Part shown: one piece after another, positions 7,246 through 15,794 of the stretch
Layout: every line of letters starts with the position of its first letter
How positions within the stretch are numbered: position 1 is the first letter of the stretch
Assembly: GCA_963601915.1 (NCBI GenBank)
Contig: CAVCGL010000011.1
Span: 1-64,000, forward strand
Length of the DNA: 64,000 nucleotides
Direction of reading: 5' to 3'
DNA from: Butyricicoccus_A sp963601915
Lineage (GTDB): Bacteria; Bacillota; Clostridia; Oscillospirales; Butyricicoccaceae
Program-made: the position numbers and the translations under genes
Notes under the pieces: generated by a model
The model's database searches: none
What the model saw: only the letters and a program-made list of their open reading frames with translations
What the model was told of the DNA's origin: nothing

Positions 7246-7950
7246 TCATCCCTGATATTGTTTGCTGTAACACGACAGCAAATATGGCTCCACCCCGTGG
7301 AAGTCTTTGATGTGCTGACAGATCAAAGCACGTATTTCCTCCTGATCGCGGTTTCGAATCGCTTCCACCAGCGGCTTGTGGTGGTGAATCTGGATTAGAC
7401 TGTTTTCAATATCCGTGTATTTGGATATCTGAATCAGATAAATCTGCTGATAAATGGCGTATTGCAGTTCAATCAGCCGACTATTTCCGGAAATACGGGA
7501 AATCTGCATATGAAAATCGCTGTCCATGCGAATGCGGCTGTACACATCACCGTTCGCTGCCGCCTGTTCGCACGCAACGGCAAGGCGCATGAGCTGGTCG
7601 AAATCCGACGCACTGCCGTAATAAGAGGCAAGCTGCGCCGCCAAAATGTCCTGCGACAAGCGAATGGCACCGATGTCATGGATTTCTTCTTCCGTAAAAG
7701 AAGCCACCACCGCACCGCGTCGCGGGCCAATCTTGACCAGCCCCTCTGCAGCAAGGCGCCGCAGCGCGTCATGAATAGGGGTTCTGCTGATCGACAGCTT
7801 GGCAGAAATCTGCAGCTCCGGAACGCGGGCTCCCGGCAGCAGCTCCATGCCAAAAATCATATCCTTGATCTGCTGGTATGCAGTTTCTGTCTGTGACTGG
7901 ATAGCATATCCCCCCCCTTTTTCTAACGCAACAAAATTTTTCTTACACAA
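7246..7950 (-). CDS. GntR family regulator, FadR/FCD type
   Basis: About 234 residues with a winged helix in the first ~80 residues (AYQQIKDMIFGMELLPGARVPELQISAKLSISRTPIHDALRRLAAEGLV) and a helical FCD ligand domain with conserved histidines (DFHMQISRISGN, HHHKPLVEAI). FCD regulators usually sense organic acids. The start is uncertain: the only in-frame choice before the HTH is a TTG at 7950 with a short AGGT ribosome binding site. Codons 12-14 lie in a run of eight G. An ATG just after that run is out of frame by one base, so slippage or a sequencing error in the G-run would change the start. It is divergent from the PFOR gene. Confidence 0.82.
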   Translation of the reverse strand: MCKKNFVALEKGGGYAIQSQTETAYQQIKDMIFGMELLPGARVPELQISAKLSISRTPIHDALRRLAAEGLVKIGPRRGAVVASFTEEEIHDIGAIRLSQDILAAQLASYYGSASDFDQLMRLAVACEQAAANGDVYSRIRMDSDFHMQISRISGNSRLIELQYAIYQQIYLIQISKYTDIENSLIQIHHHKPLVEAIRNRDQEEIRALICQHIKDFHGVEPYLLSCYSKQYQG

Positions 7951-8001
7951 ATTTACCTATGCAAAAATGCGATATTTATGCATATACTAACTAGCATCAT
8001 A

Positions 8002-8030
8002 AATATACACCCATTTTTTCAAGCCGTCAA
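8002..8030 (-). promoter_or_regulatory. Promoter of the GntR gene
   Basis: On the minus strand TTGACG (8030-8025), a 17-bp spacer and TATATT (8007-8002). The predicted start is near 7995, about 45 nt before the TTG start codon. Confidence 0.65.
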
Positions 8031-8134
8031 CTGAAAATTTTCATGCAATTTTTACGCGCGGCATGTACCATGTGCACCTTGCACAACAAAGCAAAAAATA
8101 TTTTGTCTGTTTTGGAGAAAAGGTGATTTATGCA

Positions 8135-8163
8135 TTGACATGGAGAATGCAAGTCAGTATAAT
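8135..8163 (+). promoter_or_regulatory. Consensus sigma-70 promoter of the PFOR gene
   Basis: TTGACA (8135-8140), exactly 17 bp, TATAAT (8158-8163): a full consensus match for the vegetative sigma factor. Such a strong promoter fits a central catabolic enzyme and would need the operator immediately downstream for control. Confidence 0.9.
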
Positions 8164-8180
8164 TGCATGCAATGAAATGT

Positions 8181-8207
8181 TGACCAAGAGTCAATGAATT
8201 GTGGTCA
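8181..8207. promoter_or_regulatory. Tandem palindromic operator upstream of the PFOR gene
   Basis: Two 13-bp elements, TGACCAAGAGTCA (8181-8193) and TGAATTGTGGTCA (8195-8207), separated by one base. Each keeps most of the TGACC-N3-GGTCA palindrome. Spacing and period equal those at 6250-6276. The site starts about 10 bp after the expected transcription start. Confidence 0.75.
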
Positions 8208-8265
8208 ACTTAAATACCCTTTGTAATCAATATTGAATCCTGTTTGATTTTAGGAGATGAATTGT

Positions 8266-11200
8266 ATGTCTAAGAAAATCGAAATTATGGACGGCAACCA
8301 GGCAGCTGCGTACATTTCTTACGCATTCACCGAAGTTGCGGGCATCTACCCGATCACCCCGTCCTCTCCGATGGCTGAGCACGTAGATGAGTGGGCAGCA
8401 AACGGCAAGAAGAACTTATTTGGTCAGCCGGTACACGTAGTAGAGATGCAGTCGGAAGGCGGCGCATCCGGTACCGTACACGGTTCTCTTCAGTCCGGCG
8501 CTCTGACCACCACGTATACGGCATCGCAGGGTCTGCTGCTCATGATTCCGAACATGTACAAGATCGCAGGCGAGATGCTTCCGGGTGTATTCCACGTTTC
8601 CGCTCGTACCCTTTCCGCTCACGCGCTGTCCATTTTCGGTGACCATTCCGACGTTATGGCAGTCCGCAACACCGGTTTTGCCATGCTGGCATCTTCCTCT
8701 CCTCAAGAGGTTATGGATCTCGGCGCTGTCGCTCATCTGACCGCCATTGACCAGCGCATGGCATTCCTGCACTTCTTCGATGGCTTCCGCACCTCTCACG
8801 AAATTCAGAAGATTGAGGCGCTGGACTATGAGGATCTGCGTCCGCTGGTCAACATGGACTCCCTCAAGGCATTCCGCAAGCACGCGCTGAATCCGGAGCA
8901 TCCGGCAACCCGCGGCACCACCGTAAACCCGGACATCTTCTTCCAGTGCCGTGAAGCATGTAATACCAAGGTTGCTGCCATTCCGGACGCCGTTGAGCAT
9001 TACATGAATGAGGTCGGCAAGATTACCGGCCGCCCGCACAAGCTGTTTGATTACTACGGCGCAGAGGATGCAGAACGCGTCATCATCCTGATGGGTTCCG
9101 GCGCAGAGACCGCTTCCGAAGCCGTTGATTTCCTGATGAGCAAGGGCGAAAAGATCGGTATGATTAACGTGCATCTGTACCGTCCGTTCTCCCCGAAGCA
9201 CTTCTTCCAGGCTCTGCCGAAGACCGTCAAGAAGATCGCGGTTCTCGACCGCACTAAGGAGCCGGGCGCTATGGGCGAACCGCTGTATCAGGACGTCTGC
9301 TCCATCTTCAAGGAAATCGGCAGCGATATTCCGATTGTCGGCGGCCGTTACGGTCTGTCCTCCAAGGACACCACACCGGGCCAGATCGTTTCTGTATTTG
9401 AAAACCTGAAGCAGGACAAGCCGAAGAACAACTTCACCATCGGCATCGTGGATGATGTCACCCACACTTCTCTGCCGCGCGTAGAAGAGCCGAAGCTGTC
9501 CACCGACGGTCTGACCTCCGCAGTCTTCTGGGGCATGGGCTCCGATGGTACTGTCGGCGCAAACAAGAACTCCATCAAGATCATCGGTCATGCGACAGAC
9601 CTGTACTGCCAGGCATACTTCGTATACGACTCCAAGAAGTCCGGCGGTCTGACTCAGTCTCATCTGCGTTTCGGTAAAAACCCGATCCGCTCCCCATATC
9701 TGGTAACCGCAGCAGACTTTGTTGCATGTCATAATCCGTCCTACGTCAATCAGTACGACATGGTTGCAGGCCTCAAGGAAGGCGGTACCTTCCTGCTCAA
9801 CTGCCAGTGGTCTGCAGACGAACTGGACGCACAGCTGCCAGCTACCATGAAGCGTGCTCTGTACGAGAAAAAGGCAAAGCTGTATATCATCAACGCCATT
9901 GACATCGCTCGCGGCTTGGGTCTGGGCAACCGCACCAACACCATCCTGCAGGCATCCTTCTTCAACCTGACCGGCGTTATTCCGATTGACCAGGCAGTTA
10001 CCGAAATGAAGGAAGCGATCTACAAGTCCTACTTCAAGAAGAAGGGCCAGAAGGTCGTTGATATGAACAACGCATCCATCGATCACGGCATCAACGAGCT
10101 GGTTGCTGTTGAGATTCCGGCATCTTGGGCTACCGCAGAGGATGCACCGAAGGAAGAAAATGTACCGGAATTCATCAAGGAGATTGTAGCTCCGATGAAC
10201 CGCCAGCAGGGCGATGCTCTGACGGTTGGTCAGATGATGAAGTATGGTCTGGAAGACGGCACTTGGCCGGCAGGTACTTCTCAGTACGAGAAGCGCGGCG
10301 CCGCAGTAGAGGTTCCGCAGTGGGATATGACCGCCTGCATCCAGTGTAACCAGTGTGCGTATGTTTGCCCGCACGCGGCAATCCGTCCGATCCTGCTCGA
10401 CGAGGCAGAGGCTGCAAACAAGCCGGAAGGCTTCGATACTGTTACCGCAAAGGGCGCTGGTCTCGACAAGTACCAGTTCCGTATGCAGGTTTCCCCATAT
10501 GACTGCACCGGCTGTAAGAGCTGTGTCAATGTTTGCCCGATGAAGGACAAGGGCGCGCTGACTCTCGCACCGCTCGCTTCCCAGCTCAAGGAAGCTCCGA
10601 ACTGGACCTACGCAGTAGACACCGTTACCATCAAGAAGGACGCTGTCAATGCCAAGTCCGTCAAGAATTCTCAGTTCGCAAAGCCGTACTTCGAGTTCTC
10701 CGGTGCCTGCGCAGGCTGCGGCGAGACGCCGTACATCAAGCTGGTAACCCAGCTGTTCGGTGACCGCATGTATGTTGCAAACGCATCCGGTTGTTCCTCC
10801 GCTTACGGCGGTTCCACCCCGTCCTCTCCGTACACCACCGACAAGAACGGCAACGGTCCGGCTTGGGCAATGTCTCTGTTCGAGGACAACGCAGAGTACG
10901 CATACGGCTATCTGCTCGGTCAGGAAGCTGTCAAGACACAGGTTCTTTCCTCTGTAGAATCTCTGGTTGAGCAGGGCATCGCTGTCGATGCAGCCAAGGC
11001 TTACCTGGAGAAGCACGACATTTCCGAGGAATCCCGCGCTGTTTCCGACGCACTGCTCGAAGCAATCAAGGACGACAACAGCGAAGCTGCTGCCTTCATC
11101 CGTCAGAACAAGGAATACCTGAGCAAGAAGTCTGTTTGGGCATTCGGCGGCGACGGTTGGGCTTACGACATCGGCTACGGCGGACTGGATCACGTTCTCG

Positions 11201-11778
11201 CTTCCGGCAAGAACATCAACGTTCTGGTTCTCGACACCGAAGTATACTCCAACACCGGCGGACAGGCTTCCAAGTCTACCGCAACCGGCGCAATCGCTAA
11301 GTTCCAGGCTGGCGGCAAGACCACCAGAAAGAAGGATCTCGGCATGATGGCTATGAGCTACGGCTATGTATACGTTGCTCAGGTCGCTATGGGTGCCGAT
11401 CAGGCGCAGACGCTCAAGGCAATCCGCGAAGCAGAAGCATACGACGGTCCGTCTCTGGTTATCTGCTACTGCCCGTGCATCGAGCATGGCATGAAGCGCG
11501 GCATGGGCCTGTCTCAGGAAGCTGAGAAGGACGCTGTACAGTCCGGTTACTGGCAGCTGTACCGTTACAACCCGGATCTGGCAGAGCAGGGCAAGAACCC
11601 GTTCCAGCTGGATTACTCCAAGGAGCCGAACGGTGAGTTCCAGACCTTCATCAAGGGTCAGAACCGTTACGCATCCCTGAAGCTGTCCTTCCCGGAGAAG
11701 GCAGACGGTCTGTACGAAAAGGCAGAGGCAGATGCAAAGCATCGCTTCGAGACCTACAAGGAACTGGCTAACGACTAA
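8266..11778 (+). CDS. nifJ: Pyruvate:ferredoxin (flavodoxin) oxidoreductase, single chain
   Basis: An 1170-residue homodimeric-type PFOR. It converts pyruvate and CoA to acetyl-CoA and CO2 and reduces ferredoxin. The N-terminal part is the pyruvate-binding domain (GNQAAAYISYAFTEVAGIYP). The CoA/transketolase-like domain follows, then two 4Fe-4S clusters near residues 693-705 (CIQCNQCAYVCP) and 748-758 (CTGCKSCVNVCP). The C-terminal thiamine-diphosphate domain has GACAGCGE and the GGDGWAYDIGYGG motif. The ATG at 8266 has AGGAG nine bases upstream; an upstream in-frame start at 8257 is less well placed. It has its own consensus promoter with a tandem operator and ends at a strong hairpin. In this cluster it could supply acetyl-CoA and reduced ferredoxin. 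Confidence 0.97.
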   Translation: MSKKIEIMDGNQAAAYISYAFTEVAGIYPITPSSPMAEHVDEWAANGKKNLFGQPVHVVEMQSEGGASGTVHGSLQSGALTTTYTASQGLLLMIPNMYKIAGEMLPGVFHVSARTLSAHALSIFGDHSDVMAVRNTGFAMLASSSPQEVMDLGAVAHLTAIDQRMAFLHFFDGFRTSHEIQKIEALDYEDLRPLVNMDSLKAFRKHALNPEHPATRGTTVNPDIFFQCREACNTKVAAIPDAVEHYMNEVGKITGRPHKLFDYYGAEDAERVIILMGSGAETASEAVDFLMSKGEKIGMINVHLYRPFSPKHFFQALPKTVKKIAVLDRTKEPGAMGEPLYQDVCSIFKEIGSDIPIVGGRYGLSSKDTTPGQIVSVFENLKQDKPKNNFTIGIVDDVTHTSLPRVEEPKLSTDGLTSAVFWGMGSDGTVGANKNSIKIIGHATDLYCQAYFVYDSKKSGGLTQSHLRFGKNPIRSPYLVTAADFVACHNPSYVNQYDMVAGLKEGGTFLLNCQWSADELDAQLPATMKRALYEKKAKLYIINAIDIARGLGLGNRTNTILQASFFNLTGVIPIDQAVTEMKEAIYKSYFKKKGQKVVDMNNASIDHGINELVAVEIPASWATAEDAPKEENVPEFIKEIVAPMNRQQGDALTVGQMMKYGLEDGTWPAGTSQYEKRGAAVEVPQWDMTACIQCNQCAYVCPHAAIRPILLDEAEAANKPEGFDTVTAKGAGLDKYQFRMQVSPYDCTGCKSCVNVCPMKDKGALTLAPLASQLKEAPNWTYAVDTVTIKKDAVNAKSVKNSQFAKPYFEFSGACAGCGETPYIKLVTQLFGDRMYVANASGCSSAYGGSTPSSPYTTDKNGNGPAWAMSLFEDNAEYAYGYLLGQEAVKTQVLSSVESLVEQGIAVDAAKAYLEKHDISEESRAVSDALLEAIKDDNSEAAAFIRQNKEYLSKKSVWAFGGDGWAYDIGYGGLDHVLASGKNINVLVLDTEVYSNTGGQASKSTATGAIAKFQAGGKTTRKKDLGMMAMSYGYVYVAQVAMGADQAQTLKAIREAEAYDGPSLVICYCPCIEHGMKRGMGLSQEAEKDAVQSGYWQLYRYNPDLAEQGKNPFQLDYSKEPNGEFQTFIKGQNRYASLKLSFPEKADGLYEKAEADAKHRFETYKELAND

Positions 11779-11813
11779 CATATCCTTTCAAAGAAACATC
11801 TCCAATATCACTT

Positions 11814-11844
11814 CTGGGTGGGCTGTCAATGGCAGCCCACCCAG
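11814..11844 (+). terminator. Terminator-like hairpin after the PFOR gene
   Basis: Perfect 12-bp arms CTGGGTGGGCTG and CAGCCCACCCAG with a 7-nt loop, 35 bp after the PFOR stop. The downstream sequence is not T-rich, so it may act as an RNA-stabilising or factor-assisted 3' end. Confidence 0.7.
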
Positions 11845-11856
11845 ATGCATCTCTGC

Positions 11857-11885
11857 TTGCAATTGACGGGTTTATCCGATACAAT
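11857..11885 (+). promoter_or_regulatory. Promoter of the LUD gene
   Basis: TTGCAA (11857-11862), 17 bp, TACAAT (11880-11885). The leader to the ATG at 11920 is about 28 nt. This suggests the LUD gene is transcribed independently of the PFOR gene. Confidence 0.65.
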
Positions 11886-11919
11886 ACAGGCAGCTATTCA
11901 AGAAAAGGAGTTTTTGTCT

Positions 11920-12546
11920 ATGGATCTCACTCGTTTACAAAAAAACTTTGAACTGCGCGGCTTCTCCTATCGGTATTTTGAGACCCGCAGCGAGGCTGCT
12001 GCCTATCTGGCACAGCAGACTGACGGAAAATCCGTCTCGTTCGGCGGCTCTATGACGCTGGACGAAATGAATCTGTACGACACCTTAAAGCCGCACGCGG
12101 ATGTGCACTGGCACTGGAAGGGTGACGGCTATGTGCAGGACGCAGAGATATACATCACCTCCGCCAACGCCATTTCCGAGACCGGCGAAGTTGTCAACAT
12201 CGACGGCGCAGGAAACCGTGTTTCTGCAACTCTGTACGGACCTAAGCAGGTCTTTTTCGTGTGCGGCACCAACAAAATCGCACCGGATCTGGCTTCCGCC
12301 ATCGACCGTGCACAGAACATCGCCGCACCAAAAAACGCATGGCGTCTGTTCGGAAATACAAACGGCGATGCCGTCTGTGTCAATGCAGACGATCCGGTTC
12401 CGGCCTGTACCAAGGCTGGCGGAGACAAATGCTATCACTGCAAAGCACCGAACAGCATTTGCCGCGCCATCGTCATTCATCAAGGTCCGATGCGCTCGCA
12501 GGATCGCTGTGAGCTGATTCTCATTGGAGAAGACCTCGGCTATTAA
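11920..12546 (+). CDS. LUD domain protein (LutC/YkgG family)
   Basis: A 208-residue LUD-domain protein. Typical features are the SVSFGGSMTLDEMNLYDTL segment, the central STNAxxExGxxxxxDGxGNR-like text (TSANAISETGEVVNIDGAGNR) and the C-terminal Cys-rich PNSICRAIVIHQGPMR. Characterised LutC acts with LutA and LutB in lactate oxidation, but stand-alone family members like this are common in anaerobes and have no assigned reaction. Neither LutA nor LutB is nearby. The start was chosen at the ATG with AAAGGAG nine bases upstream. Being next to PFOR suggests a role in pyruvate or lactate redox metabolism (inference). Confidence 0.85.
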   Translation: MDLTRLQKNFELRGFSYRYFETRSEAAAYLAQQTDGKSVSFGGSMTLDEMNLYDTLKPHADVHWHWKGDGYVQDAEIYITSANAISETGEVVNIDGAGNRVSATLYGPKQVFFVCGTNKIAPDLASAIDRAQNIAAPKNAWRLFGNTNGDAVCVNADDPVPACTKAGGDKCYHCKAPNSICRAIVIHQGPMRSQDRCELILIGEDLGY

Positions 12547-12553
12547 GACAAAA

Positions 12554-12583
12554 AATCAGCCTCTCCACACAGAGAGGCTGATT
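12554..12583. terminator. Bidirectional terminator between LUD and sigma-54 activator genes
   Basis: Twelve-bp arms AATCAGCCTCTC and GAGAGGCTGATT with a six-base loop, preceded by an A-run. It sits between two converging genes with only 42 bp between stops. Confidence 0.85.
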
Positions 12584-12588
12584 CCACA

Positions 12589-14313
12589 CTATTCCAAATC
12601 GTCTCGCAGCTTTTGCACATCAATCTGATGCCGTTTGATGCGATACTGCAATTTTTGTCGGCTCATCTGCAAGATACGTGCCGATTCCGAAATGTTTCCG
12701 CCGGTCTCTTTGAGCACACGGCAAATCGTGTTGTACTCAATGCCTTCTATCGTGCTGCCCAAAGAATCCTTTTGCTTCGCCGGTTTTGACGGAATATTCT
12801 GCTGAACAGAACCGCCGATATGCTCCGGAATATATTCTGCCGTAATCATAGAATATTCATCCGGCAGCACATTCATGGCATGTTCAACTGCGTGCTGCAA
12901 TTCTCGCACATTTCCCGGCCAGTCATAGGCATAGAACAGTTCCAGCACCTGCCGATCTGCGTCACGAATATTTCGTTCCAGTTTTTCATTGCACCGCATG
13001 ATAAACGTCTTGACGAGCAGAGGAATATCTTCTTTTCTCTCGCGCAGCGGCGGAATCGTGATATTCACAACACCCAAGCGATAGAACAAATCGCGGCGCA
13101 GTTTATTTTCTTCCATTGCCTGATACGGCGGAATATTGGTATTGGACAGAACGCGAACATCGACCGGAATCTCCGTCGAGCCACCGACCCGACGCACGGT
13201 TCCCTCCTGTAAAACGCGCAGCAGCTTCGCCTGTAATCCCATATTCATCGAATTGATTTCGTCGAGCAGGAGCGTGCCGCCATCCGCTTGTTCAAACAGA
13301 CCCGGACGGCGTTCCGCTCCGGTATACGCACCCTTTTCCGTGCCAAACAGCAGGCTCTCCAGCAGATTTTCCGGAATCGCCGCGCAGTTGATGGCCAAGA
13401 ACGAACCGTCTTTTCTCCGGCTGGCATTGTGAATGCTTTGCGCAAGCAGCTCTTTTCCCGTTCCGGTCTCTCCATATATCATAACCGAGGAATCGGATTT
13501 TGCCACCTGTTTGCAGCGCGACACGACACGATGCATGGGCTGGCTGATATGTACAATATCATCAAACGTATATTTCGCCGTGAGCTTGCTCGCCGTATGG
13601 CTCTTTCCCGGTGCCGCATGATTGCGCAGTTTCTCTTGCAGCTCTAAAATCTGCTTGTGCAGACTGTCCATCCGGCTCCAGTCCTCCATGACACTAAAGC
13701 CGCCGAGAATCTGTCCATTTTGAACAATCGGATAATTATTGGACACAATGTCTACATCTTTTCCGTATCGCGTGGTATAATACTGTCTGTGATTGAGCTT
13801 CGGCTTGCGCGTGCGAATGACCTCCGGCACGTTGTTTTTGCTGCCGTCCCGCATTTGATAGACATCCTCTGTGCGCTCGCCGCGAATGTCCCGCAAATCC
13901 ATGGATTCCATGCGAACACCGGCATCATTCAAAAACAAAATGCGGTTCTCCGCATCACAGACAAACAGAGCCTCCGACAGCTGATTGACCACATGCAGCA
14001 AAATATCCTGCATCGCCTGTGCTGTCGCATTCCGAAATACAACAAACTGGGTACCAGACGGCAAATGTTCCACCGCCGGTGTGGGACAGCGCAGCAGATA
14101 TTCACCAAATACGATGTTTGCATAAATCGGCTTTTCCGATTCCATGCTGAGCGGCAGGGCAATTTCCGACAGCAGCTTTCCCTCTAACTGGCCGTCTCCA
14201 TGCAGCAAGGTATCCCCGATTTGATTGACAGCTACAATGCGGCTGTCCGCCTCCATGACGAGTGCACCCACCCCACACTGAGACAACATCTCCATGGTTT
14301 CTTGATATTCCAT
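12589..14313 (-). CDS. Sigma-54-dependent transcriptional activator with PAS sensor
   Basis: A 574-residue enhancer-binding protein. Two PAS-like sensor regions occupy about residues 1-230 (MEADSRIVAVNQIGD; VCDAENRILFLNDAGVRM). The AAA+ domain has Walker A GETGTGKE at residues 281-288, the sigma-54 contact loop GAYTGA (usual consensus GAFTGA) and LLLDEINSMNMGLQAKLLRVLQ. A Fis-type helix-turn-helix ends the protein (GGNISESARILQMSRQKLQYRIKRH). The start at 14313 has AAAGGAA upstream; the longer frame does not. No phosphoacceptor domain is present, so the PAS region probably senses a small molecule directly. It diverges from rpoN and is the obvious candidate to drive the sigma-54 promoter of the GRE 8 kb away. 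Confidence 0.93.
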   Translation of the reverse strand: MEYQETMEMLSQCGVGALVMEADSRIVAVNQIGDTLLHGDGQLEGKLLSEIALPLSMESEKPIYANIVFGEYLLRCPTPAVEHLPSGTQFVVFRNATAQAMQDILLHVVNQLSEALFVCDAENRILFLNDAGVRMESMDLRDIRGERTEDVYQMRDGSKNNVPEVIRTRKPKLNHRQYYTTRYGKDVDIVSNNYPIVQNGQILGGFSVMEDWSRMDSLHKQILELQEKLRNHAAPGKSHTASKLTAKYTFDDIVHISQPMHRVVSRCKQVAKSDSSVMIYGETGTGKELLAQSIHNASRRKDGSFLAINCAAIPENLLESLLFGTEKGAYTGAERRPGLFEQADGGTLLLDEINSMNMGLQAKLLRVLQEGTVRRVGGSTEIPVDVRVLSNTNIPPYQAMEENKLRRDLFYRLGVVNITIPPLRERKEDIPLLVKTFIMRCNEKLERNIRDADRQVLELFYAYDWPGNVRELQHAVEHAMNVLPDEYSMITAEYIPEHIGGSVQQNIPSKPAKQKDSLGSTIEGIEYNTICRVLKETGGNISESARILQMSRQKLQYRIKRHQIDVQKLRDDLE

Positions 14314-14403
14314 GTTTCTTGTTTCCTTTCTCTTTTGTGATCGTTTGATCTCTTGTTTTATTTTACAACAAAATCTCCTATTTTTCAATTCTTAAAGGAA
14401 AGG

Positions 14404-15732
14404 ATGGTAGTATTTGTGGAACTTACCCTGACACAAAAGCAGGGATTATCCCCTGCCATGCAAACCTCGATGCACCTGCTGCAAATGAACAATTTGCAGC
14501 TTCGAACATATATCTCCGATCTCATGTACCGAAACCCCGTTGTTGAGCTGGAATGTCCGGAGATTGACTTCCAGGCCAACCCATTTGAACGAAGCCGCGG
14601 GGTGCGAAGCAATCATCTGTCCGACCAGCAGGACGAGCAGGATGACCCGCCCATGGAGCGTTCCGCAGAGCAGGACCCGCTGCACGATTTATTTCTGCAA
14701 AGCGCTGCTTTGGATCTCAAGCAGAGTGACGCCGAAATCCTTCGATACTTAATCCTTTCTCTCGACGAAAATGGCTTTTTGACAGAATCCATATCCGAAT
14801 CCGCAAGTATTTTGCACGTTTCGGAATCGCAGGTACAGACCAATGTACAGCGGCTGCAATCCATGGAGCCAGCAGGCATCGGCGCCGCCAATCTGAGCGA
14901 ATGTCTCGTGTTACAGCTTGAGCGTCTGACACCGGTCAATGCCGTCGCTGTGCAAATCGCCTCTTCTCATCTCGACGAGCTTGCCAAGCAGCAAACCGGC
15001 ACCATTGCCAAAGCGCTGGGTGTGACACGCGCAGAAGTGCACGAAGCATGCGAACTGATTCGCACCTTAAATCCCCGTCCCATGAACGGATTGGGCGCAT
15101 GCAGTGAAACGCCGTATATCTTACCGGATTTTTATATCACAGAGGAAAACGGCCAGCTGCATCTCATTATGAATGATTACTATCTGCCGAAAATCACGAT
15201 TGATCCGGTGTATCAGCAGATTCTGCAATCGGATACACTAGATAAATCCGACCAAGAATATATCCAGAAGAATTATAAAGAGGCGACAGAAGTCGTCAAC
15301 TTTATTTCGTATAGAAAAAGCACCATGCAAAAAGTCATGCAGTATATTCTGCATGCGCAAAAGGCATTTTTCCTGTCCGGTCCCGGATACCGAACCGCGA
15401 TGAACAACGCAGAAATTGCCGCCGCTTTGGATTTACACGAATCCACCATCAGCCGCGCTGTGACGGGAAAATTTTTCGAGTGCAAATGGGGTGTGTTCCC
15501 CCTGCGCTCCCTGTTTACCCATCGCATTCACGAGTCGGATACCGACCAAGTGATGCTGCAATTACAGGAGCTCATCGCGGCAGAGCCAGAAGGCTCTGCC
15601 TACAGCGATCAGCAGCTCGCAGACATGCTGTCCAAAGAAGGGATGCAGATTGCTCGCCGCACCGTCGTCAAATATCGACAGAAGCTCGGCATTCCAACCT
15701 CTCGCCAGCGAAACGCACAAAAGCGCGCATAA
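14404..15732 (+). CDS. rpoN: RNA polymerase sigma-54 factor
   Basis: A 442-residue RpoN. The N-terminal glutamine/leucine-rich activator-interaction region is LTLTQKQGLSPAMQTSMHLLQMNN. The core-binding and HTH region follows, with ESTISRAVTGKFFECKWGVFPLRSLFT near residue 350. The RpoN box is ARRTVVKYRQKLGIP near the C-terminus (consensus ARRTVAKYR), and recognises the -24 element. Start options are the ATG at 14404 (AAAGGAA close upstream) or a GTG four codons later. It is divergent from the activator gene and both likely serve a small regulon. A bidirectional terminator follows the stop. Confidence 0.95.
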   Translation: MVVFVELTLTQKQGLSPAMQTSMHLLQMNNLQLRTYISDLMYRNPVVELECPEIDFQANPFERSRGVRSNHLSDQQDEQDDPPMERSAEQDPLHDLFLQSAALDLKQSDAEILRYLILSLDENGFLTESISESASILHVSESQVQTNVQRLQSMEPAGIGAANLSECLVLQLERLTPVNAVAVQIASSHLDELAKQQTGTIAKALGVTRAEVHEACELIRTLNPRPMNGLGACSETPYILPDFYITEENGQLHLIMNDYYLPKITIDPVYQQILQSDTLDKSDQEYIQKNYKEATEVVNFISYRKSTMQKVMQYILHAQKAFFLSGPGYRTAMNNAEIAAALDLHESTISRAVTGKFFECKWGVFPLRSLFTHRIHESDTDQVMLQLQELIAAEPEGSAYSDQQLADMLSKEGMQIARRTVVKYRQKLGIPTSRQRNAQKRA

Positions 15733-15742
15733 ACTGCACAGC

Positions 15743-15773
15743 AAAAAGCGCAGACAAATTCGTCTGCGCTTTA
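15743..15773. terminator. Bidirectional terminator between rpoN and the SLH/VanY gene
   Basis: Eleven-bp arms AAAGCGCAGAC (15745-15755) and GTCTGCGCTTT (15762-15772) with a short loop, between converging genes. Confidence 0.85.
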
Positions 15774-15794
15774 CTTTGTGTATATTTCTCGCCG

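Larger units (their letters stand above)
7951..8265. other. Divergent control region between GntR and PFOR genes
   Basis: About 315 bp, AT-rich, without a gene. It contains a minus-strand promoter for the GntR gene (8002-8030), a consensus plus-strand promoter for the PFOR (8135-8163) and the tandem operator 8181-8207. Between 8031 and 8130 nothing specific was recognised. Confidence 0.7.

Noticed and set aside
8416..11781. 1121-codon frame antisense to the PFOR gene
   Set aside because: Shadow frame; the plus strand encodes an intact, highly conserved PFOR with consensus promoter.
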